Both the position numbers and the translations under genes were made by a program. DNA of 64,000 nt from Achatina immaculata (taxonomy: Eukaryota > Mollusca > Gastropoda > Stylommatophora > Achatinidae): contig CM019718.1 of the NCBI GenBank assembly GCA_009760885.1, positions 26,281,133-26,345,132 of the forward strand, written 5' to 3'. The notes below the pieces were generated by a model. It did no database searches. It saw only the letters and a program-made list of their open reading frames with translations, and was not told where the DNA came from. Numbering within the stretch: position 1 is the first letter of the stretch; each line of letters starts with the position of its first letter. Shown here piece after piece: positions 56,101-64,000 of this stretch.

Positions 56101-57598
56101 TTCAGAAGACTGACTAGCTGTTTGAGAAGACTGATTGACTGGTTCAAAAAACTGACTAGCTGGTTCAGAAGACTGATTGGCTAAAAGACTGATTGGCTGG
56201 TTTGAAAGACTGCTTTGTTTGAAAGACTGGCTGGCTGATTCGAAAGACTGATTAGCAAGTTCAGGAGATTGACTAGCAGGTTCAGAAGACTGATTGACTG
56301 GTTCAAAAAACTGACTAGCTGGTTCAGAAGACTGATTGGCTGGTTTAAATACTTGTCTAGTCACTAATACAGGAATTGAGATCATTGTCTTTTGGGACTG
56401 GTTTGTCAGAACTAGTCAAGCCCCTATCCTGCCTCCATGAAGTGCACGAATTCTGTACTGATGCGAGTCAACTGAGCAGGGATATGTACTCAGCAGTAGT
56501 GAAGATGCTTCTTTGATATGTCTCAGGAATTAATGAAATTCATTACATCTCTTTCCTGATTTTGTAGTACAAGATCTTCATCATTACATCATCTGTCAAG
56601 ATCTTCACTGATCAGCTGCAAAGAGCTTCAAGATTTCAGTTTAGTGAGATGTCAACACCTAGTCACCAAGTTAAATCTAAAAAAAATTCAGTTATAACAG
56701 AGAATTGTTATTTCCAGAGAAAACTACCAGTTATACCACTGGGCAAGTCCTCCACAATACGACCAGGAGAATTTGTGGCGGCTATGGGCAGTCCCTTGTC
56801 ACTCCACAAGACAGTCACTATTGGCATCGTGAGCAGCCATCTCCGGGGCAGCAAAGAGCTTGGCATGAACAACAAAGATATGGAATACATACAGACTGAT
56901 GCTACCATTGGTGTGAGTTTTGCTTCTGTTGAATGTGTGAGAGTGTGATGACTTGAGCTCTTGTCTTGTCTTATCACTCTCCTTGTGTACCTTTCAGTGC
57001 CAGAGAGGTAAATAGACTTCTTGATAGGGTTCAGTGGTTTGCTTTGTATTGGGGAGTATTTAAGGTTTCTGGTATCTCCTCCATCCGCCTCCTGCATGTG
57101 CGGCCTCTCTTTATATTTCCTACCATTCTTAGCATGAAGTTATTTAGGCTAGTAAACCTGGAAGTGAAGATTTTGTTGCATAGGAAGTGGCCATGTGTCT
57201 GGATCTAAAACAGAAGATGCTGTTAGGGGATGGAAAAGGCCGTGGACTTCTACAGCAACTGGGCTGTAGATTTACCATGATCTAGCATTTGAATGTTGAA
57301 GAAGAAGACATTTTTGAAATATTTGCTAAAAGGCACCATAAAAAAATGTAACATTTGGAAGCTGACATGGATGTGTCAGAGGTGGTGATGTTATCAAGGT
57401 CAGCTGGCAGATCTCTTGTGAAGACCCTTTGGAACTCATCTCCATTGTGTTATTATTATCACGCGTCCTTGATCTATTTCTTTGTGATACTCTAAGTAAC
57501 AGACTGGAAGCTACTTGGCTTTTTCTGTTCAACTGTCATGTTCTATTTTTTTTGTTTGTTTCCAGCTAGGGAACTCTGGTGGGCCGCTAGTCAACTTG
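49687..57598 (+). CDS. HTRA2: mitochondrial serine protease HTRA2/Omi, exons 1-4, 3' part beyond window
   Basis: Trypsin-like protease of the mitochondrial intermembrane space (quality control and apoptosis in animals). Exons are 49687-50147, 53148-53352, 56718-56912 and 57566-57598, all GT-AG and phase-compatible, giving 298 residues so far. Residues 1-98 are basic, Arg/Ser-rich and poor in acids, like a mitochondrial presequence. A hydrophobic segment lies near 100-117, and AAPI at 124-127 sits where the mature N-terminus of human HTRA2 begins. NFIADIV follows. The triad is His183 (LTNAHVV), Asp213 (DPVCDLA) and Ser291 (GNSGG). The rest of the protease fold and the PDZ domain are not in the window; intron 4 exceeds 6.4 kb. 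There are two adjacent in-frame ATG codons; I chose the first. Confidence 0.96.
50148..51093. other. HTRA2 intron 1, first part
   Basis: A small duplication of tttgccttcctctgtccc at 50335-50395; otherwise nothing recognised. Confidence 0.6.
51102..52317 (+). mobile_element. LINE B, 5'-truncated copy with 8-bp target duplication
   Basis: ATAATTAC occurs at 51094-51101 and 52318-52325. It begins within the RT ([27 protein letters not shown]) and runs through a FADD box to the C-terminus ([27 protein letters not shown]), ending ggaaggatgcaagatgt. Several stops. It lies in HTRA2 intron 1. Confidence 0.85.
52505..52778. repeat. 27-bp minisatellite
   Basis: About ten copies of gatcataactataaattgaa then gtcccyg. 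It ends directly at the decayed HTRA2 exon 2 copy. A similar single stretch precedes the true exon 2. Confidence 0.92.
52775..52840 (+). pseudogene. decayed duplicate of HTRA2 intron 1 end plus exon 2 start
   Basis: The stretch ctggattgctctttttctccgcag followed by ACATCCTGTAACTGGCAAGAG closely parallels the genuine acceptor and exon start at 53122-53170. In exon 1 phase it reads RHPVTGK, like the true RHPVSGK, then diverges after a short deletion. The frame stays open to a stop near 52950. It could be a dead copy or a cryptic exon. Confidence 0.75.
53025..53110. repeat. tandem duplication of about 40 bp before HTRA2 exon 2
   Basis: The block tcttaattatacatgtgaac, tatag, aagtcccc occurs twice in tandem, within 40 bp of the acceptor. 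Confidence 0.8.
53148..53352 (+). CDS. HTRA2: HTRA2 exon 2 (catalytic His and Asp)
   Basis: Encodes [33 protein letters not shown] and [17 protein letters not shown]. The acceptor is cccctacag and the donor is gtaaga. A damaged copy of its 5' end lies 345 bp upstream. Confidence 0.97.
53447..54127. mobile_element. TTAA-ended MITE, second copy
   Basis: Begins TTAACTCTTCCCATGC and ends CAGGAAGAGTTTTAA. Body collinear with 35140-35834. In HTRA2 intron 2, starting about 95 bp after exon 2. Confidence 0.72.
54745..55015. repeat. minisatellite of about 43 bp
   Basis: Five to six copies of ggtgtaggggttgacagaat, gtgtggtaaggg, aataaatgtaa. HTRA2 intron 2. Confidence 0.9.
55185..56350. repeat. 21-bp minisatellite, open on both strands
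   Basis: About 55 units of agaagactgactagctggtt and variants (gattgactgg, gattggctgg), period 21 bp, so both strands keep reading frames (heptapeptide patterns like SLLNQSI and RRLIDWF). Lies in HTRA2 intron 2. Confidence 0.92.
56718..56912 (+). CDS. HTRA2: HTRA2 exon 3
   Basis: Encodes [39 protein letters not shown] and [10 protein letters not shown]. The acceptor is atttccag and the donor is gtgagt, in phase 0. Confidence 0.96.
56913..57565. other. HTRA2 intron 3
   Basis: No repeats or other exons recognised. Confidence 0.65.
57566..57598 (+). CDS. HTRA2: HTRA2 exon 4 (catalytic Ser)
   Basis: An 11-codon exon encoding [11 protein letters not shown] with the nucleophilic Ser. The acceptor is gtttccag and the donor is gtatga. 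It is too short for ORF scanning but unmistakable. Confidence 0.95.
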
Positions 57599-58139
57599 GT
57601 ATGATGCTGGCATTGATTATTTTGTTCCTTACTTTTTATTTATTTGTTTGTTGCTTTTCAGGTAGTTTTTTTTTTTTTTTAGCTCTTTTTGCTTTTCAGT
57701 GATTTCATATTACTTGTTTGTTTTTGCCTGTTATATTTTTTGATGGTTACATGTTACTTTTCTTTATTTTTGCCTATTACTTTTCAGTGGTTTGCCTGTT
57801 GTTTGATTGCCTGCACTTGTATGCAGGTTTAAACTGCAGATCTAGGACCTTCATGCTGAGCTAAGATGAGCACTGGTGAATCAGTAGATATGGTGTTAGT
57901 GAGGTGAGGAATTTGATACATTATGTTGAAAATGTGAAGCCATTTAAATTTCTCTGTTGTGTTCTCTAGCCGGTTGCCCTCCATTTGCAAGAGGTATGAA
58001 TCAAAGGTTCCCAGAATGGAGGGTACCACTCTTCTGGGGCCTTTGGAAAGATCAGGGAAATTCTGGTCTAGGGAATTTGAAAGCTACTATGGTTAACTCC
58101 CTATACAGCATGAACACAGACTGCAGCAGAATATTCAGT
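57599..58139. other. start of HTRA2 intron 4
   Basis: T-rich sequence, no recognisable HTRA2 exon 5 (a GEVIGVN-like frame was looked for and not found). Confidence 0.6.
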
Positions 58140-58382
58140 AGAGCATCAGTTGCCAAGAATTGAGGTCTAGTATTCAGCAGTGCAACCGGTGCCAGGAACT
58201 AAAGTCTAGTATCCAGCAGTTCGTCAGCTGCCAGGAACTAAAGTCCACTATCCAGCAGATTGTCAGCTCTCTCCCTCTCTCTCATTCAGCAGAATGTAAG
58301 ACGGGCCTGCGTGCCCAATTCTTTACCCTTTAAAAATAAAGATTATTCATTCATTCATTCATTCTCTCTCTCTCTCTGAACC

Positions 58383-60127
58383 TTAAGTTCCCAGGGCACA
58401 TGGGGCTTCTGTAAGGGTTTTCCACAGATGCCTGTCCTTTGCCCTTTTTTTCGCTCTTGCCCAGTTGAGCACTCCATTGCTCAACATCCTCTGTGTTGTC
58501 CTTCTCCATGTCTCTTTTGGTCTACCCTTACTTCTGTTCCCCTGTGGTGTCCATCTTAGTGCTATTTTTGGTAGAGGGTTGTCAGTCATTCGGAGCACAT
58601 GTCCCAACCATCGCCAGCGTCTTTCCTTAATAATTGCTGTCAGTGGCTTCATCTGCATTTCTGCCAACAAGATGTTATTTCTTATAGTGTTTGGCAAAAA
58701 TATTTTTCTAATTCTTCGTAAACATTTAGTCTGGAAAGAATTCAACTTGTTTTCTATGGTTTTGGTGATTTTCCAGCATTCACTTCCATAGAGTAGTACA
58801 CTTAGAACATTACTCTTAAATATCCTGATTTTCATCTTCATGCTTAGTTTTTTAGATTTCCATATAATCTGCTGCATTGCAAAAGCCTGGTTAGCTCTAG
58901 CAAGTCTGCTGTTGATGTCCTCTGTGCTGTCTCCATTTTCTACTACTTTACTGCCAAGATATACAAATTTGTTGACCTCCTCCACTAACTTGCTGTGTAC
59001 TCTGAGTACATTTCTGTTGTTCACAAATTGCTTCATTAACTTTGTCCTTCCTGTGTTGATCTTTAGTCCTATGTTGTTTGCATTCTGAGTTAGCTTGTTT
59101 ATTTTATCTTGCATATCTTTGTGGCTGCTTGATAGTAGACAAATGTTGTCCGCAAATTCAAGGTCCTTCAGCACTGTATCAAGGATCCATTGTAATCCTC
59201 TGTATTTGTCTGATGTTGCCTCCTTCATCAACCAGTCTACTGCCCAGATAAATAATGTTGGTGATAGTACACATCCCTGCATCACTCCTGTTTGTACCCT
59301 AAAGCTGCTGGAGGTATGTTCTCCACAGATCACTTTGCACTGAAAACCCTTGTATAGGGCTTTGATTACATTCACTATCTTATGGGGGAGGCCATGCCAT
59401 CTTAGGATTTTCCACAGTGCATCTCTGTTGACACTGTCACAGGCTTTCTCAAAAATCTATAAACTGCATATGTTGTGCTATGCCACTCATTTGCCTGCTC
59501 TAATATTTGTCTAAGTACAAATATGTGGTCTATGCGTGATCTTCCTTTCCTAAATCCTGTCTGCTCTTTCCGAAGTTTTCCCTCAAGTGTTGATACAATT
59601 CTGTTGATGATTATTCTGCAAAATACTTTACTGGTGAGTAGGGTAATGCCTCTCCAGTTCCCACAATCTCTGAGGTCACCCTTCTTTGGTAATTTTACTA
59701 TAAGGCCAGTTTTCCACTCCTCTGGAGCTTTTTCTAGATCCCAAATTTGTTGTAGTATCTGGCAGAGTTGTTTTGGTGTTTCTGTTTCTTCTGCTTTCAA
59801 CATCTCAGCAGTCACTTCATCTTCACCTGGTGCCCTGTCTAATTTTAGCTTCTCTATTGCCTCCTTTACTTCACTTATTGTTATTGGTCCTGTATTGATG
59901 TTTAGTTCTGTTTTTGGTTCAGGTATGTCTATTGTTTGTGCTGCTTGTGTTCTGTTCAGTAGGGTGTTAAAATGTTCCCTCCATTTTTCAATTTTTTCTC
60001 TTTCTCCAGTGACCAGTTGTCCCTTATGTGTCCTTATTGCACTCTCACATCTTGTGCTGAAGTTACCTGTCATCTGCTTTGTGATTTTGTATATGGTTTT
60101 CATGTCATTTGCATATGCTGCATTCAC
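58383..60127 (-). pseudogene. LINE C reverse transcriptase, frameshifted
   Basis: Two overlapping-phase pieces (60127-59402 and 59375-58383). The first has RAPGEDEVTAEML, LPKKGDLRDCGNWRGITLL and EQTGFRKGRSRIDHIF and then loses frame near 59455, at the motif that normally reads FxDFxKAFD. The second has TGVMQGCVLSPTLF, LEFADNICLL and the C-terminal GHVLRMT and GRPKETWRR. The catalytic FADD box reads FADN here. Confidence 0.85.
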
Positions 60128-60370
60128 TAAGTTGTCATATTATTGACGTTTATCTTGATGGCATGATTCCTGTACTTCTTTGTATTTTTGTGCATAATTA
60201 CTTAAAACTTATTCTTTTAGCCTTTGAGATTTGGCGTTCAGTAATTTTTTCTTGATTTCCTTTCTTTGCTTTATCTTTTCCCATGTGGTCTTGCTTATCC
60301 ATTCCTCTCTTTTCTCTGCTTCTGATATCCCAGCACTTCTTTTTGCTTTTTCCTGTAGTGTTTTATTGAA

Positions 60371-61330
60371 CTATAGTATGGACATTTCTGCTTTGTCTTG
60401 TAGGATACTGAAACGGCTCTTAAGTACTATTGAGAATTCATTCCTTGTTTGCTGGTCTTTCAGTTGTGCTGTATCAAAACGTGCCTTTTTGTGTTCTCCG
60501 ATTTTGGCTTTCCTTAATTTTAGTTTTATTTTTGCTACCAGAAAGTTGTGATCACTTCCTACATCTGCTCCTTTCCTTGCTCTCACATCTTGTAGTGACC
60601 GTTTCCACTTGTTGTTTATTAGTATGTGATCGATTTGGTTTTCTGTCGTTTTATCTGGGGACCTCCAAGTCACTTCATGGATGTTTTTATGTTGGAAAAT
60701 TGCCCCTCCGCTAGTCATCATGTTTTCTTCAGTCTTTCTCCATTTTTCATTTATTTCTCCGATTCCATCTCTTCCCATGATTTTTCTTTTATCTTCATTT
60801 CCCTCACCTACTTTTGCATTGAAGTCACCCAAGATGAATAGCATATCATGCTTGGGTATTGTTACTACTGTGGCTTGGAGGCTGTTGTAAAAATATTCTT
60901 TTACTTCCTCTTCAGCTGCTTCTGTTGGTGCATGACAAACTATAATAGACAGCTTTGTGAATCTTGAGCTGAAGCGTGCGTATAATAATCTCTCATTTAT
61001 AGGGGTCCATCTCAGCAATGCTCTTGATGCTTCTTTTGTTATAATCAATGCTACTCCTCCTTCATGATGATCTTCTTTACCTGACCATATTATTGTATCT
61101 TCCGTGTGCTGTGTTGTTTTCCTTCTGCCTTGTCCTGTCCATCTTGATTCTTGTATTCCTAGTATGTTTAGTTTGTATCTGTGCATTTCCTTGATGGTTT
61201 GTGCTGGTTTTCCAGTCTGGTTAAGTGTTCTAACATTCCAGCTGCCTATTTGCATCTTGTGTTTAGGTTCCAGGAGGTCTGTAATCGGGCTGGAGACTTC
61301 TAGTGGCTGGCTTTCATCCACAACCTTCAT
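60371..61330 (-). pseudogene. LINE C endonuclease domain
   Basis: Open piece of 319 codons with the endonuclease motifs [43 protein letters not shown] and GSDHNFLVAK. It ends at a stop before the RT region. Confidence 0.85.
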
Positions 61331-61779
61331 GGGCTCAGTTTCCTGATAAGCATTTCTCCTTCCACCTGCATTTGTTATTTCCCTTGCTTCTATTTCTATA
61401 GCAGTCTGATAGTTTTTTTTACCAGATATGGTTGCTGGCCCTATGCCGAACCCTCCTTAGTTGTCTTTTATGATCATGTGTGGTAGGGTACAGTGGTCCT
61501 ATTTGCAGATCCCGGGTACCACATGGGGGAGATTGTCAGCTACCAGGAACTAAAGTATAGTTTTCAGCAGTTTGTTAGCTGCCAGAAATTTCCAGCGTGA
61601 CGTACAAGATGGTGGATGTTTTTTTTTTTTAATGCTCTCACTGGTATGCAGAAATCAGCAGAATTCCACTTGATCTGTCTCATATCCTGTATCAGGAGTT
61701 GGGCATAAGGCTAACAACCTTATCCTGGAAACTATCTAGAGGTGACTCTAGATGGGGAAAAAAGAAATTGTTATGGAAA

Positions 61780-64000
61780 CTCGCAAAGAAACCAACTGAG
61801 CATCAGGGATGCCAACTCCGAAGAGCTCATTCATCGGCCCCAAACATGTGACAAAGATTGGATTCTCGAATGTAAGAATGATGGCAGCACCAACAAAAAC
61901 TACCCAGGTCATCAAAGAAATGAAGAGATACCACCTAGTCATACTGGGCATCAGTGAAATGCGATGGCCAGAAGCAGGTAAAAGATCGGCGGAAAATGGT
62001 AAGTTAATAATATGTTCAGGCAGAGACAATGGGAAACATCAAGAGGGGATAGGTATAATTATGTCAGATGTAGCAGCAAAGAGTCTTGTAGAATGGGAAC
62101 CAGTGAACAGTCATATAATAAGAGCACGATACAACCCAAGACAGGGAAGAATGACAATAATACAGTGTTATGCACCCTCGAACGATGCAGATGATGAGGT
62201 GAAGGATGATTTCTATCACCAGTTGCAACAAATTATTAACAAAGTCCCTAAGTACGACATCCTAATTGCTATGGGGGACTTCAACGCTAAGGTAAGGAAA
62301 GATAACACCAACGTCGAAAAAGTAAAAGGGAAAGAAGGAATTGACATGGTAAATCAGAACGGAGAATGATTAATTGAAATATGTCTAACAGAGAGCATGG
62401 TCATTGGATGGCACAATATTTCCACACAAAGAGATACATAAAACATCGTGGATATCTCCAGATGATAGAACTAGAAACCAGATAGATCATTTTTGTATTA
62501 GAAAGCAATACAGAACATTTCTGATAGATGTAAGGGCATATAGGGGTGCAGATGTCAACAGTGATCACAATCTGTGCATAGGAAAAATAAAACTAAAACT
62601 GAAAAGCGAACACAAGAAATCAGTATACAGAAAGATAAACAGCCACAGCCTACAAGAAGAGAATACTAACAGTAATTTCAATCAGGAACTTGCCAATCAT
62701 TCCACAACACTCATTGAAGTAGAGGAAATAGGTATAGATGAATTATGGAATTCTTACAGCACAGCCATAATCACAGCAGAAAAACCAAGTGCTGGACTGA
62801 AAAAACCAAATAGAAAAGCATGGATATCAGATAAAACATAGAAGTACATACATGAAAGACAAGCAGCCAAATTAGACATATTGAATGTAAAGACAGATCT
62901 TGGAAAAGATCTGGCGAAAGTAGCATACAAAGAAATAGACAAGAAAGTAAAAAGTTCAGCAGAAGGGATAAAAGAGAATACATAGACAATATGGCGAAAT
63001 AGGCAGAGAAAGCAGCAAAAACAGGAGACAGCAAAACTTTATATAACATACAAAAGAGGCTAACAGGTACTATTACATCTAAAGAAAGACCAATCCTTAG
63101 CAAAACTGGAACCCATTTAACATCGTGTAAAGACCAAAAGCAAAGATGGGCTGAACACTCCCAAGAAATACTTAATCGATCACACCCGAAAGAATTGTTA
63201 AACCTTGAAATCGACTTACCAGCCCCACAACTAATGAAATTACATTGCATGAAATTGAAACAGCAATGAATTTAATGGCTAACAAAAAAGCTGCAGGTGA
63301 AGATGAAATAACACACGAAATGTTAAAAGCTATCAGTAATGACAACATGAGACAACTACAGAGAATGTTTAATAAGATTTGGAAGAAGAAAAGGCTCCTT
63401 CTAAATGGAAAAAAGGAATCATTGTTAAAATACCCAAAAAAGGCAACCTTAGTGACTAACAATTGGAGAGGAGTAACCTTAATATCAGTTGTGTCAAAAG
63501 TATTTTGCAAGGTCATTTTGAATAAACTTAAAGATATAGTGGATACCACAATGAGAGAAGAACAAGCAGGATTTCAAAAAAGGAGAAGCTGTCTCGACCA
63601 AATCTTTACTCTAAGAATAATACTTGAAGAATATATTGAAAAGCATAAACCATTAATACGTAACTTCATAGACTTTAAAAAGGCATTTGATAGCATACAC
63701 AGAAATTCATTATGGAGAATTTTAAGTCTATATGGAATACCATCTAAAATTGTCAATGTCATTAAGGACTTCTACAATGGATATGTTTGTGCAGTCAAAA
63801 CAGAAGAAGGGATGAGCGAATGGTTCCAGATTGAAACAGGTGTGAAACAAGGATGTATACTGTCTCCTTTGCTTTTTTGGAATTGCAAAAGACTTCATAA
63901 TGAGAAAATGCTGCACAGATAACACAGGTATTGATTGGTTACATGGGACCCAGCTAGAAGATCTTGATTTTGCTGATGACATAACTCTTATCAGTGACAA
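61780..64000 (+). mobile_element. RTE-type LINE B, long copy cut by window end
   Basis: Endonuclease piece at 61809-62369 ([16 protein letters not shown]), a second piece at 62404-62841 (NQIDHF, NSDHN) and an RT piece at 63245-63922 ([53 protein letters not shown]). The FADD box is readable at 63973-63984. It has several stops and frameshifts, so it is a pseudogenised copy. The endonuclease TWNVRT-type box is altered to SNVRMM. Same family as 51102-52317. Confidence 0.88.

Larger units (their letters stand above)
58269..61529 (-). mobile_element. RTE-type LINE C, near full length with 12-bp target duplication
   Basis: AGATTGTCAGCT occurs at 58257-58268 and 61530-61541, bracketing the element exactly; the target is a 39-40 bp minisatellite. 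The coding part runs 61330 to 58383 in three broken pieces. The low-coordinate end carries (GA)n and (ATGA)n-type tails next to a sequence that resembles a plus-strand SINE tail. The leader is about 200 bp. It lies antisense in HTRA2 intron 4. Confidence 0.88.
58140..61600. repeat. 39-40 bp minisatellite split by LINE C
   Basis: Unit tgccaggaactaaagtctag, tatccagcagttcgtcagc, about three copies at 58140-58268 and one to two at 61530-61600; LINE C lies between. Confidence 0.8.

Noticed and set aside
55349..56385. Open frames of 80-173 codons on both strands
   Set aside because: A product of the 21-bp periodicity inside an intron of HTRA2.

Overview
The window is animal nuclear DNA. It is AT-rich, has GT-AG introns and short exons, and is crowded with non-LTR retrotransposons, SINE-like elements, MITEs and minisatellites. 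Three conserved animal genes can be rebuilt exon by exon. The RTE-type LINE relics, long repeat-filled introns and abundant minisatellites suggest a lophotrochozoan, most likely a mollusc; this is inference from style, not proof.

Layout. (1) 1-8453: non-coding, with SINE and LINE fragments, the 5' side of calcineurin B. (2) 8454-16629, + strand: five exons of calcineurin regulatory subunit B (PPP3R1/CanB), complete except for the exon carrying the initiator Met. (3) 16630-31523: a 15-kb intergenic stretch between the 3' ends of two converging genes, holding TTAA-flanked MITEs, a GT-rich minisatellite, an RNase H-type LINE relic, a hAT-like MITE and a 1.7-kb array of a 29-bp repeat with a 549-bp higher-order duplication. 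(4) 31524-48377, - strand: all seven coding exons of JKAMP (JNK1/MAPK8-associated membrane protein), 342 codons plus stop. Its introns hold a nearly intact RTE-type LINE (ORF of 918 codons), a Tc1/mariner relic, SINEs, a TTAA MITE and two copies of a composite non-autonomous retroelement. (5) 48378-49686: a 1.3-kb head-to-head interval, probably a shared promoter region. (6) 49687-57598, + strand: the first four exons of the mitochondrial serine protease HTRA2/Omi, including the whole catalytic triad; the PDZ-coding exons must lie beyond the window. (7) 57599-64000: HTRA2 intron filled by two long RTE-type LINE copies, one on each strand.

The three genes are unrelated housekeeping or signalling genes: a calcium sensor for the calcineurin phosphatase, an ER membrane protein linked to ER-associated degradation, and a mitochondrial intermembrane-space protease. 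Nothing suggests an operon.

The most novel content is the mobile-element layer. Several structurally different non-autonomous elements end in the same (GAA)n tail and carry 11-12 bp target-site duplications that can be read directly, often because they landed inside older elements. One is only 24 bp long. Another accounts for the only frame break I found in an otherwise open LINE. HTRA2 intron 1 also holds a decayed second copy of the splice acceptor and start of exon 2, attached to a 27-bp minisatellite.
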